This document shows positions 1 to 11,196 of a stretch of 64,000 nucleotides of DNA, piece after piece (position 1 is the first letter of the stretch; every line of letters starts with the position of its first letter). Location of the stretch: positions 3,782,001 to 3,846,000 of the forward strand of contig OY540821.1 of NCBI GenBank assembly GCA_961205875.1, given 5' to 3'. Source of the stretch: Sialis fuliginosa. Taxonomy: Eukaryota > Arthropoda > Insecta > Megaloptera > Sialidae. The notes under the pieces were generated by a model. The model saw only the letters and a list, made by a program, of their open reading frames with translations. It ran no database searches and was not told the origin of the DNA. The translations under genes were made by a program, and so were the position numbers.

Positions 1-345
1 GATGAATCCTGGAATGGGCGATTTGTAAAATTTAACAGAACAAAATTTTTTTAGATACAAAATTTCAGGTTCCCAAATTATCCGAGAACAAAGGAATCTG
101 TTTCGAAATGAAACAACTACCCATTATCGAAATACACCCTCCTAAAAAATGCGCTTCCGAACTGGTAAATTATACGTAATTTATTTTACCATCTATACAA
201 GTTACACATCAAATTAAAACCATTTACCCCTCCTTAAATTTAAAATCACCCTCATAAAAAATTTATTCCCATTGTTCATATACAGCCATTTAACAAAAAT
301 GCGCTCCCGTCCTGGTAAAAAATAAAAAATAAATCAATTTCCTAC
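1..345. other. Intron or downstream part of zinc-finger gene 1
   Basis: This AT-rich stretch follows the splice donor that ends the last visible exon of gene 1 on the minus strand. I see no continuation of the broken zinc finger here, so the next exon probably lies left of the window. A short direct repeat (core AAATGCGCT then CTGGTAAA) occurs at about 145-170 and 295-320. Confidence 0.5.
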
Positions 346-2042
346 CTTTCCCGCAGACTTCACACTTGTGTGGTCTCTCTCCCGTATGCGTCATCATGTG
401 CCTCTTCAGGTTAGGTTTCGAGTTGAACTTCTTATCGCAGATCTCGCAAATGAACGGCTTCTCGTTGCTGTGTACCAGCATGTGACTTTTCAGGTGGCTG
501 TTCGTCAAAAACGTCTTCGAACAGATTTCGCAGATGTAATTGCGCTCCTGCGGATGATCGTAAATCCGTCTGTGATCCCTCAGCTCTTGCCGGGTCGCAA
601 AAACCTCATCGCAATGGTTGCATTTGAAGATCTCTTCGGCGTTTGATTTCGGAGCTCGTTTCTTCGGGTTCTCGCACAGGTACTCTTCGGTCAGCCCACA
701 GCAGAGTCTCTGGTGCTCTTTTAACTCTCTCATGTCGGTGAAATCTTCGTTGCATTGCGTACAAATATATAAAGTATCTTTTTTCACATCTGTTTCCGGT
801 AAATTCGACGGATCGCTAGATCGGAAAGATAGCAAATTGAATTTAATACACATCACAGAACAGTATTTAATGCTTTTATATTCTTAATTTGAAAAAGATT
901 CAACATACGTTCCGAGAGAAATACATTTTTTTTCTAACCTCATTTTACGATTACGATTAAAGAACTCAATGAAAATATTACAATAATTTATATTTGTAAA
1001 TGCTACCAGAAAGAAAAAATTCCAAGCTTTAATTTGTTTATTAAAGTGTCCAATTACAATGATTCCTGTAAAAAATACGACCGTTTGAACTTACCTCAAA
1101 TATTCCACTTCAGGATGATCGTATAGCTTCTGGTGTTCAACAAACTCCTGTTTGGTGTTGAAGCCTTCACTGCAATGAGAGCACGTGTAGATATATTCAG
1201 CCTGCTTCTTAATAACTTCACAAATGAACTCTTCGACTCCCGTTTCATTTTTCTTTGTTTTCGCCGTTGTTTCGTTAGTTTTTTTCGTACGTGTGATTAA
1301 ATCTGTACTGTCGTCACTCCCGTAATAAAGTATTTCTTCTTTGAGATCATCCTAAAACGTATATTATTTAAATTTTAGCTGTATATAAATATTAAATTAA
1401 TATTAAATTTACCCTAGTATCTTCTTCATGTAGAATGTACTCTTCTTTCAGATGTAAATCAGGGAATTCTGTGACTGTAGTGTCTTTAACTGATGCATAA
1501 TACTGTAAAGTCACCTCAGACTTCTGTGATTGCCTTTTAAACGCATACGCTTGGTTGACTTGTATAATACAAGAATCACAGAGTTGTTTTGGAAGGCTGT
1601 CATTCTCGTCGACCTAAAATAGGGCATATTCTTTAATTTAATATAGTTTTAGTTTGACTAAAGCAGAAGTGCACGCCATTAAAATTTCACTTAATGCGAT
1701 TTTGACATCAAAATAGTCGAATTAAATATTTCGATTTAAAATAACCACAAATTCAACACATACAGTAAAAAAATATATATACAAATGTAATAATTTAACG
1801 GATGTATGACAAATGCATATTTTAAAAGATAATTTCATTATTTAAATCAATTTAAACTTAAAATATAAATACGAAAGACTTACCACTACAGAAGCACACG
1901 CCGTATACATTTCAACTAGCTGAATTGATTCATTTGAATCTTTCACGATTGAAAATATTGAACTTAAATCACCTTCACATAAACAAGAACGACATATTTC
2001 ATTAAAATCCGTATTTGATAGATCCACAATTGTTTCTGCCAT
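346..2042 (-). CDS. ZAD-type C2H2 zinc-finger protein 1, 3' end missing
   Basis: Likely nuclear DNA-binding protein. Four exons join in frame: 2042-1884, 1613-1413, 1351-1095 and 815-346 (about 362 codons so far). The first two exons encode a ZAD zinc-binding dimerisation domain, with paired cysteines in ICRSC and in LCDSC; an intron splits the domain after ASVV. Exon 3 holds an acidic/basic linker and one finger ending HQKLYDH. Exon 4 holds four C2H2 fingers (YICTQC, FKCNHC, YICEIC, FICEIC) and the start of a fifth (HKCEVCGKG), where a GT donor at 345-344 interrupts it. The start is placed at the Met just before AETIV because the upstream Met adds a Cys-rich stretch unlike the paralogues. 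The gene continues beyond the left edge. The DNA target is unknown. Confidence 0.85.
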
Positions 2043-2662
2043 TGTTTTTAATGACACATTACAGCAAATGTCAACATACCAATTACTAACCAATATACGT
2101 ATATTTTGACATATTGTTTTATTAAATTAAATTAATAATAAAAAAGGGACGTATATAACTAATCAATGCATTTTATTGTAAAATGCATTCATAAAAATAG
2201 TGTAGTTCATTATGATTTATTTATTTTAGAAAAATGAACCAACAAATTTTAATTGAAATTTGAACGAAATAATTCAATCTAAAATAATTAATTTAAATTG
2301 CACTTTAAATGTTTCTATATCATCGAAAAAGAAACAATTAAGTAATTAATAATGATTGATTCTAACGAACTATTGTTATTTCTTTATTTTTATATCGAAC
2401 TTCAATAAAAAAATTTAATTCATGCGAACGTACCTTAACCAAAAAATATGTTTTTTAAATGAATTTATATAATCAACAGAAAGAAAATAGCAAAAAATAC
2501 TTTATTTTCCCTACCTTAATCTTTATTTCCTCATAATTATACTAATATCATTAAAAACAATATTATTTTACCTCCATGTTCCGAAGGAAATGGAAGTATT
2601 GTAATACCGTCGAAAAATGATGTCCGAGTAGATTCTGATTCTGATTAACCTACATATAGTAC

Positions 2663-4499
2663 ATCTGGTTCGTGGCAAATAAAGCCAAAACGCTGCACTT
2701 TTTGATTGGGGTATGCCACTTTCGGTGGTCATATATAAGGTCAAATGAAACATTTTCAGATAGGGAGCCACTTTAAAATCCGTGTAGAACACCATTATAT
2801 CGGCTATTAAAGATGGTCCTCACAGTTTTTATTAAATTGGCTGTATCTCAGCTCCTAATCATCTGATTTCAATTTTCTTTTGTTTATTTTAAAGTTCTTA
2901 TTAAAAAAAATAGTTTTTATCATTATTCATTTTTCTCTAAATCTTAAGGGTTCCCCACAATTTTCCGAAATCTGAAGATTTCACTTTTCTTACAAACTTA
3001 ATTGTTATGTAACTTTTTTATTGTGCCCAATATCATTTTTTTACCTCATATAAAAAAGAAAGACATTTTTTTCTGCGTTTCATTGATGACAAGATAATAC
3101 TGTTTTAATTAACAACTTCTTTGGAAATAGCGTGTTAAACTAAGAAAAATAGACTATTTTTGGATCATTCCATGTCAAGTTTACCTGTATTGGTTTCTCG
3201 GATTCAAGATTTTGATGGAAATGTCCATTTATACCTTCCCTGAATCAATTCTGACTATTTTTATCATCATGTCTGTCTGTCTGTCTGTGTGTGGAACTGT
3301 TTGTCTGTAAACGCTGTAACTCAAAAATGACAGTACATAGAGGGGTAAAATTTTATATTTAGGATTAATTTGTTTTAAGAAAGAAAACCTGATTTTTTTA
3401 AAACCGGAAACGGATGTTTACTGTAATTTTTATAATTATTCGAATTATTTCTGAAACGGTACGTGTTGGAAGAAAATGTTTAAAGAAAAATTTGTTTAGA
3501 ATATTATTATTTATAATTTATGTTATGTTATTTCTCCCAAAAAAAGTTTTTGAGGTTATAATCGTTTTTTTCAATTATATTTGAAATGGTTTAAAGCAGA
3601 AATAAATCATTGAAATAAAAGTTGTAGAGTATGTTATTTTCTATAGTTTATGTTCCATTAATTTTTTTGTATCTCTTACCAATTAAAAAAAAAAAATCTT
3701 TTTAATTATATTTTTAATTTTTTTCTATTTTATTTGAACAAGTTCATGACAGAATGAAATGTTCATAACAAAAAATGTAGAGAACGTTATTATCTATAGT
3801 TTATGTTCTATTAATTTTTTTATATCTGTCATCAGTAAGCCAAAATTATTTGTTTTATATTAGTAGATACACGTACATTTTTTTATTGTATAAGAAAGTT
3901 CAGTGACATCCATGACAGATTTTTCAATTTTTTAACTATGCCATATGAGAAAATTGATCCCAACATAAAATTTCATATGATAAAAGGTAAACTTGACATG
4001 GAATGATCCAAAAATAGTCTATTTTTCTTGTTTAACACGCTTTTTCCAAAGAAGTTGTTAATTAAAACAGTATTATCTTGTTATCATTGGAAAGCAGAAT
4101 AAAATGTCTTTCTTTTTTATATGAAGTAAAAAAATGATATTGGGCACAATAAAAAAGTTACATATAAATTTAGTTCGTAAGAAAAGTAAAATTTTCAGAT
4201 TTTCAAAAATTGTGGGGAACCCTTAAGATTTAGAGAAAAATGTATAATGACAAAAAATAATCTTCTCAATAAGAACTTTAAAACAAATAAAAGAAAATTG
4301 AAATCAGATGACTAGGAGCTGAGATACAGCCAATTTAATAAAAACGGTGGGGGCCATTTTTAATAGCCAATATAATGGTGTTCTACACGGATTTTAAAGT
4401 GGCTCCCTATCTGAAAATTATTCTTTTAACCTTATCTATGGGCACAGAAAGTGTCATACCCCAATCAAAAAGTGCAGGGTTTTTTTACGTACCAGACTA
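2663..4499. mobile_element. Foldback element with ~500-bp inverted arms
   Basis: The arms at about 2663-3190 and 3985-4499 are inverted copies of each other. Both carry GCACTTTTTGATTGGGG near the outer end, and the TGGATCATTCCATGTC segment marks the inner limit. The centre (about 3200-3980) holds a dispersed sequence with a TCTG run followed by CGCTGTAACTCAAA, seen again near 25.7, 40.2 and 43.75 kb. No transposase is recognisable, so this is a non-autonomous element. The 2100-2660 flank shows nothing else. Confidence 0.75.
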
Positions 4500-4639
4500 A
4501 TACCTTCAAAATTAATAATGCAATATTGCTCAAAATAAATTCTATTTAATTTTATTGTATTTAATTGATTAATAATACTTGATTTAGTACCAGACAAAAA
4601 TAATGCCTCTTGAATGAAAAAAAATTAAATAATGTAACA

Positions 4640-4880
4640 TAACCTCAAACTTTAAAAAACATTATTTTTCTATTAGAAATTTATTAAACTGTAATAATAA
4701 TACACAAATAAGAATAAAAACAATAAAAAAAACGTAATTTATTTATTCAATTAATAAATTTACAAAACCTAACCTACAATTTTTATTTTTTTTCACATTT
4801 CCCCATGAGTCTTGCGATGTTTCTTCATACTACTCGAATTGTAGAACTCTTTATTACACATACTTTCCCTTGAGTGTGAA
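4640..4880 (-). pseudogene. Partial duplicate of the 3' end of zinc-finger gene 2
   Basis: On the minus strand this region encodes half of a C2H2 finger, [21 protein letters not shown], followed by a stop and a 3' untranslated sequence. It is a near copy of the last finger, stop and polyA region of gene 2 at about 4915-5170. The first cysteine side of the finger is missing and no intact upstream exon accompanies it. It looks like a local tandem duplication of the transcript end, not a functional gene. Confidence 0.8.
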
Positions 4881-5087
4881 ACAGACGTCCCATTTGTATT
4901 ATTAAATTTAATTATGTAAAAAAAACATCCTCAAACGTCAAATTTTAAAAACGTATTATTTTTTCTATAACAAATCTATTAAATTGTAATAAAAATACAC
5001 AAATAACAAAAAAAACAATCAAAAGAAGGTTATTTATTTATTCAATTAATAAATTTACAAAACCTAACCTAAAAATAATTTTTTTTT

Positions 5088-7639
5088 TCACATTTCCCCA
5101 TGGGTTTTCCGATGTTTCTTCATACTGCTTGAATCGTAGAACCCTTTATTACACACATCACACACATACGGAGTAATCCCCGTATGCATTCTATAATGCA
5201 CCGTCAGGTTCCCCTTAAGCGCAAACGCCTTACCGCATACATCACATTTATGGGGCCTCTCCCCTGAATGTATCCTCATGTGATAGTTCAGATGGCCTGA
5301 CTGCCTGAACCGGGCCCCGCAGAACCCGCACACATGTTTTTTTTCCCCCGAGTGCACCAGAATGTGAGTATTTATATCCGATTTGCGTTTGAACTTTTTA
5401 TTACAAATGTGACATTCGTGAGTCTTCACGTCTGCGTGAATCAAAGAGTGCACAGTCAAACCCCCCTTCTGCGCGAACGTCTTCGAACAAATCTGGCACT
5501 CGAACGGCTTGAGTCCGGTATGAACTCGGGTGTGGAGTTTTAAAAAGAAATTTGTCGAAAATGTCTTCCCACATTCGCTACATAGGAATGATTTGTTGTT
5601 ATTCGGGGAGGTGGTTTTTTTTGCGACTTCTTTTTTGGTTTCCCCTGGTTCTATATCTCCTGGTTTCGGTAAGTGTTGTAGTTTATGCTTTTTTAACAAA
5701 GCTGAAATCAAGCAAGAATGTATACGTCAATGATTGTAACAACTAAACGATGAATCAGAATTATTTGAAATTTTAACATGTAAAACTAGACTATATAAGG
5801 AACATTTTAAGACCAGCTCCAACTTTCTGTAATTTATAGTTCCAGAATTTTTATCGATCAATATTTTTTGTTACTTTTAAGTAAATGATTAAAACTAAAA
5901 AAACCCATTAGTTGGACTGACAATGAGTTAAAACTTGAATAAACAAAACTAGACTATGTAACAATCATTTTAAGATTATCCTCAACTTTCTGCAATTTAT
6001 AGTTCCAGAATTTTATGTCATCAAATTATTTATTAGTGTTTTTGTTATACTTCATGTAAAGTTCTATAAGTAATAGAAGATTCATCGGAATAATTTGAAA
6101 CTTCACTACATAAAACTAGACTATACCGGGTGGACCATTTTAACCTTTAATGGAAAATAACTCGACCGGTAAGCGAAATAATAAAAAAAGTTTTTTTACA
6201 AAAGTTGTTGGGCAAGGAGGGGGACGTACGACCATGACCTTGAATTTGACCTTGACTTTGACCGTAGGGGTTATTTGTAGGCCAAATAATTTTTTTCAAA
6301 TTAGGTTCCTTTTGACCTTGAAATGACTTCAAAACATAACATTTGACCTTATCAATCTACATATCCTATTGTAGAATTTCCCGTTCTTTCCAAATCCGGG
6401 GTCGAAAATAGGCGCTTCCATTTGAAAAAAATTATTTGGCCTTCAAATAACCCCTACGGTCAAAGTCAAGGTCAAATTCAAGGTCATGGTACGTCCCCCT
6501 CCTTGCCCAACAACTTTTGTAAAAAAAACTTTTTATTATTTCGCTTACCGGTCGGGTTATTTTCCATTAAAGGTTAAAATGGTCCACCCGGTATAACAAA
6601 TATTTTAAAACTAATCTGAAATTTGTGTGATTTATAGTTCCTTCGCCAAACAACTACAGGATTAATATCTACAAAAAAAAAACTAACCTGATTGTTTGAA
6701 ACACTTTCCGCATTGTTCACACTTAAATGGGGTCTCCCCGGAATGGTTCCTCATGTGGATAGTCAGAGAGGGAGCTTGAATGAAGCCCTTGCCGCATATA
6801 TGGCACCTATGCGGCCTGTACCCAGAATGGACCATCTCGTGGCGATAGAGATTGCCCTTATTCGTAAACTGGAAGCCGCAGAGTTCACAAACAAACGGTT
6901 TTTCTTGCGTGTGGATCCTTAGATGTAATTTTAAGTGTGAAGACGTTTTGAAGGACTTCGGGCATTGTGGACAGTCGAACTTTCGATTATCATGGACTGT
7001 TTTTATATGGTCCAAATAAGCGTTCCGCACTTTGAATATTATGTTGCATTTTTTGCATTCGAATTGCTGTTCTTTCAATTTCTGTTCGATGAGGAAGATA
7101 AACTGGGGTTGTGTGGAACCATCCGAAGAATCATTTTCATCGTTTTTTTCCGATTCGACTGCATTTGTTTCGTTTTCTTCATCGATTTCGTTGCAAATAA
7201 ACTCACTGTCACTTCCATCACTTAATATCACTTCACATTTATTATCACTGTTGTACGAATGTTCTGAAATTAAATCTACTTCGTTTTCATTTAATTCTAA
7301 CTGCGCGTACAAATTTTGAAGAACGTTTTCGGAATTTTCACACTTTTTTTTGAATTTATACGCGCGTACGATGTCTTCTTCGCAGGCTTTGCATATTTTT
7401 GTTGGAAAATCGTCGGTTTCTTCAATCTGGAAATGATTTTTTGATCAAAACATGAGTATTTAAAAAAATAAAATTTTACTTACTTTTACGGGAGCACATT
7501 CCATTAGCATTTTAGATATTGTTATTCTCTTGTTCACTGAATTATCGAATAATGATTTTAGTTCACTTTGTTGTGATAAGCACGTTCGGCATATAGAGTT
7601 TCTATCTGATTTGTATATTTCTAACAGATTTGTATCCAT
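5088..7639 (-). CDS. ZAD-type C2H2 zinc-finger protein 2, complete
   Basis: Likely nuclear DNA-binding protein of 502 residues from three exons: 7639-7484, 7426-6688 and 5701-5088. The ZAD domain is split after APVK by a phase-0 intron; paired cysteines are ICRTC in exon 1 and ICKAC in exon 2. An acidic Ser/Asp/Glu-rich linker follows. Eleven C2H2 fingers follow: five up to and across the exon 2/3 junction, where CGKCFKQS joins [10 protein letters not shown] into a perfect finger, and six more in exon 3. The protein ends THGEM, and an AATAAA-type signal lies about 50 bp past the stop. The last finger is almost identical to that of gene 3, so the two are recent paralogues. The intron between exons 2 and 3 carries a MITE. 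An upstream in-frame Met at 7684 is an alternative start. Confidence 0.9.
5768..6124. repeat. Degenerate tandem copies of a dispersed intronic repeat
   Basis: Three partial units share ACTAGACTAT, then CATTTTAAG and TTTATAGTTCCAGAATT, spaced about 160 bp apart. Related units occur in introns or flanks of the other genes near 16.25, 22.0, 22.2 and 24.6 kb. No coding capacity is seen. Confidence 0.65.
6126..6591. mobile_element. TA-flanked foldback MITE in gene 2 intron
   Basis: The inverted arms are about 170 bp each and begin CCGGGTGGACCATTTTAA. A TA dinucleotide flanks both ends (6124-6125 and 6592-6593), as expected for Tc1/mariner-type insertion. A centre of about 120 bp separates the arms and has no coding sequence. 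It sits in the intron between exons 2 and 3 of zinc-finger gene 2. Confidence 0.85.
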
Positions 7640-7820
7640 TTTTTCAGGTACTTTCTTATGACGTATATAGGTTATTATAGACATATTACATTTTATTTAT
7701 TAAATCCTGTTATAGTATTATTAAAAGACTGTCGGTCTGCGTTTTAAATCAAACAATTATCGAACAATCACAAATAAATATAAATAACGAAAATTATTTA
7801 AACAAGTGCAGCAAAAACAG

Positions 7821-7887
7821 CGTACGTGGTTGGTTAGCATTTATTAAAATTGACCACCGACTGTCAACCAATCAGGAACCTGCATTC
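7821..7887. promoter_or_regulatory. CCAAT-containing dyad upstream of zinc-finger gene 2
   Basis: TGGTTGGTTAG is followed about 30 bp later by CTGTCAACCAATCAG, forming an imperfect dyad with a CCAAT box, about 180 bp upstream of the chosen start of gene 2. A near copy lies upstream of gene 3 at 11061-11141. Promoter function is inferred from position and conservation. Confidence 0.5.
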
Positions 7888-8031
7888 CATAGACATGGAG
7901 CATGTCTCGAAAACAGAGCCGTATCAAAAGAAAGAGATAAAAAATGGTTTGGGATATACTTGTCCTTTTTTAAACAGGATATATCCCAAACCTACCGCAT
8001 CCCTCTCACTGTTTTGAAAAAATATTACACC
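7888..8031. repeat. Remnant of a hAT-like MITE family
   Basis: CATAGACATGGAGC, then GAGCCGTATCAAAAGAAAGAGATA and a CTTGTCCTTTTTTAAACAGGA core, match the ends of the element at 41477-42322. The right part continues after the insertion at 8032-8400. Confidence 0.65.
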
Positions 8032-8400
8032 CAGGACTTAGAACCGGAACTGAACCGAAATCCGGAAAACCCGTTATTTTTTGCCAGAACGAAAACCGGA
8101 ACAGAACCGAAATAAAAATATCGGTTTTTACGGTTCAGTACATGTTAAAATAAGCGCGTTAACATGATCTTATTTCCCACTTCAATTGTCGTTCGGACTA
8201 TCACACAAGTATCATAAAATGTTCTAAATTATGGTAGAAAATAATTTTTTAATACAAATATATTTTTTTAATTAATCACTCGGAGCTGAATCGAAAAAAA
8301 CGTAAAAACCGTTATTTTTTTCGGAACGAAAACCGGAACCGAACCGAAATATATTTTTTTACTTGAACCGGAACGAAAAAAATAACGGTTCGAAGCTCTG
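8032..8400. mobile_element. hAT-like MITE with near-perfect 8-bp target duplication
   Basis: The ends read CAGGACTTAGAACCG and, inverted, CAGAGCTTCGAACCG. The flanks are attacacc (8024-8031) and gttacacc (8401-8408), seven of eight bases identical. The interior is rich in AACCGGAAC-type repeats and has no open frame of note. CAG-starting ends and 8-bp duplications are typical of hAT. Confidence 0.75.
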
Positions 8401-9369
8401 GTTACACCATTATCAGTGGCGAGGCGTGAAATTTTTAATAAGAAAAGCATATATTTTTTCAAAATGTTTCATAAAAATAAATAAGTAATCCTCCCCCTCC
8501 AATTAACAAAAAAAATTCTTATTATTGTGTTTATAACTATGTTTATTGTTAGAAATAACGGTTACTGAACGAGTGATAATCAATAGAACGCAACAATAGA
8601 TTAAATCAAGCAATAAACATTATTTGAAAATAAAAAGTAAAATACATAACGTTGTTTTTCATTTATCGATATTTTTCTATTTGCAAAACTAATTGCTCAT
8701 TGTAGAAAAATATTTTTCTAATGAACTATACAAATAATTTAAGAGCTGATGACATATTTTTCTGCCCCATCTGTAGGCAGACTTACAGAAATCGTTTATT
8801 CATGTGTTTTACACTTCGAGCATATACCTAGGTATATGCTCGAAGGTTCTACATCATGGAAAAAATAGTCCCAAGTCCCAACCTCCACACCCGGGGATAA
8901 AGGGGTTTAATTCCTTAGTGAACATGTAAAGGAAAAGTGCATTTCTGCCCCATGTGAGCACTAATAAAATCACCACAGGAAGTTAGTTTATGAAAAGTTA
9001 GATAGTGAAAGTGCAATGGACAGACCCGTAGGGTGGGGATAAGGGGCAGGTCGACGCATTCAAAGATGCAATATTTTTTTTGAAAATTGCCCCATTTGAG
9101 CATTGATGAATTTTTGGAGGGATAGCAAGTTTTGATCTGTAGATGACCGAAAAAACATAGACAGACGTGTAGTGTGGAGATAAGGGGTGGGCAGACGTCT
9201 GCCCATTACACTTTCACTACCTAACTTTTCATAAACCAAATCCCTATGGTGATTTTATTAGTGTTCACATGAGGTAAAAATGCACTTTTTCTTTACATGT
9301 TCACTAAGGAATTAAACCCCTTTATCCCCGGGTGTGGATGTTGGGACTATTTTTTCCATGATGTACAAC

Positions 9370-9601
9370 TAAGGTGACCAGGTCACAGGTTTTGACCCGG
9401 AGTCTCAGGGTGCAATTTCTCCGGGTTTTGTAAAAAAATGATGACTAAAAAAAAAAGATCGTCAAAAATAGAGCAGAGGGCGCAGAAGTGCACATTAGGG
9501 TAGTAAATTTTATGAAAATAAAAAAAAGAATAAAAAAAATATAAAAAAGGGGTCTTCATTTACATGTCAGGGTTTACAAAAACTAAAATCTGGTCACCCT
9601 A
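9370..9601. mobile_element. hAT-like MITE (TAAGGTGACCAG ends)
   Basis: The ends TAAGGTGACCAG and CTGGTCACCCTA are inverted. The left target duplication is tgtacaac (9362-9369). The right one is split: tgta at 9602-9605 and caac at 9999-10002, because another element later inserted within it. Confidence 0.85.
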
Positions 9602-9605
9602 TGTA

Positions 9606-9996
9606 CAGTCGCCTGCAGATCTCGTCTGGCACCCTAAAGGCTAGAATCGCTTACAACAGATTCCAAATTTAAAGACAAACATCATCGGTTATCTTTTTCT
9701 ATCAAGTTTAATATATTTAAATACTAAAATTCGGAATATCAAATATTTCTTGCCACAAAATTTACGTACACAATTTTCAATAGATTACATAATAATTTAA
9801 TTGCACAAATATATGTATATGAGTACTATAAACGAAGAGTAGTTCGTTATCTAGCAAATGAATTTCAAAATATCTGTCTTTGTTTGGTACATGGAGAAAT
9901 GATTTAAATATTATAATAATCAAATGGGAGGAGCCTACTATGTTTGTGATAAACAAAAATGAATACAAACTGCAAGACCATTAATGCAGGCGACTG
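9606..9996. mobile_element. TA-flanked MITE (CAGTCGCCTGCA ends)
   Basis: This is a 391-bp element with inverted ends CAGTCGCCTGCA, flanked by TA on both sides (9604-9605, 9997-9998). It interrupts the right target duplication of the preceding element, so it is the youngest of the nest. Confidence 0.85.
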
Positions 9997-10093
9997 TACA
10001 ACACATGAATAAACGATTTCCGTAAGTCTAGGCAGACTTACGGAGTAGGCACTGCTCAGATGGGGCAGAAAAATATGTCATCAGCTCTTGAAC

Positions 10094-10480
10094 TAAAATG
10101 CGCAAGATTATCGAAGTATTTAATCTAATATATATAGCCCAGTTCCCTCATCGATTGATTCATTGATTATCATTTTTTTGACCATTTCCACTTATCGTAG
10201 AAATAACAAATGTAGTACATTGTTTTGTCTAGAAATATTCCTGTTTAGTCAATATATCGGCTAAAATACTTGTCACTTTTATAGCACCAGCTAGGGGGGG
10301 AGGGTAAGCGTCATCCCCCTGCCCCTCCCTGGGTACGCTCATTCATTCGTTTATAATAATTAATTATTTTGACAGCTGAAGCCCTGAAATAAAATGCAGG
10401 AAGAAAAAACAGTATTTCACATAAAAATAATCGTATTTATTTATTTGTTGAAATATTTCTATAAGTAATACAATACTATA
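10094..10480. other. AT-rich spacer
   Basis: Nothing recognisable is seen apart from a short G-rich run at about 10293-10305. Confidence 0.5.
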
Positions 10481-10745
10481 CAGGATGTTTTTTAAATACC
10501 CAGCCATACTTAATAGGACGATTCTTTGATTTATTTAAAGAAAAAAAGTTCATATAAACATGTATCCGGATTTTTTTTTACCCAAAATTAGTTTTTTTAA
10601 TATCTCGAGAACCCATTGTTATACAGTTACAATTTTTGATACAAGGTTTAGTATTAATAAGTGTTATCGATTTCCAGTATCAATCAATAATTATTTAGAC
10701 CAGGGGTATAATAATTTTCTTCTTCTGTATTTGCAAAAAACGTAA
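10481..10745 (+). repeat. Partial copy of the CAGGGTAAGTCATA mariner-like MITE family
   Basis: ATAAACATGTATCCGGA, TCGAGAACCCATTGTTAT, GGTTTAGTATTAATAAGT and TTTAGACCAGGG appear in the same order as in the left arm of the element at 46637-47811. Only one arm is present. Confidence 0.7.
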
Positions 10746-11060
10746 CATTTAAAAATTATTTTAATTATAATTAGATATATTAACAGTCACAATCAAAAAT
10801 GAACATTGTAAAGAGTTTCTTATTTCCTTACTTATATTTTATTTTTATTTTTACCCTCCCTCCCTCATCTCCCAAAAAATAACCAAAATATCGTAAGATA
10901 TTGATTTTTTGAATAACATATTTAAATAATTTCAAAAAATCTTTATTTAAATTTAACTCTAAAAACAAATCTCTTGCCATAAAAATTTTGGTGAAATGTA
11001 AATATACCCAAAGAAATTATTTTCAAATTTTTGAAAAATTTTCAGTGTCAACAATAAGAA

Positions 11061-11141
11061 CGTCTGTGGTTGGTTAGAATTAATTAAATATGGTCGCCTC
11101 TGTCAACCAATGTCCAATGAACCAATCAGAAACTTGCATTC
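11061..11141. promoter_or_regulatory. CCAAT-containing dyad upstream of zinc-finger gene 3
   Basis: It has the same GGTTGGTTAG ... CTGTCAACCAAT ... CAGAAACTTGCATTC arrangement as at 7821-7887, with an added CCAAT through a short internal duplication. It ends about 55 bp upstream of the gene 3 start. A proximal promoter role is inferred. Confidence 0.55.
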
Positions 11142-11196
11142 GAATTGTCATCTTTCTGTATAATTGAAATAACATTTGGATTTGTTTAAAATAATA

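Larger units (their letters stand above)
8740..10093. mobile_element. Foldback element, host of two later insertions
   Basis: The outer ends, AAGAGCTGATGACATATTTT and its inverse, face each other. Arms continue through TCTGCCCCATCTG, TTTATTCATGTGTT and a shared CACACCCGGGGATAAAGGGG block. The right arm is broken by the elements at 9370-9601 and 9606-9996. The left arm carries an extra 30-bp perfect palindrome at 8815-8844. No coding sequence is seen. Confidence 0.8.

Noticed and set aside
368-646. Open frames antisense to zinc-finger exons (also at 5334, 6692, 11664, 11874)
   Set aside because: They lie opposite well-supported C2H2 coding sequence and show no domain; zinc-finger codon use keeps antisense frames open.
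2568-2795. 75-codon minus frame
   Set aside because: Falls in the arm of a foldback element and ends with no domain or conserved start.
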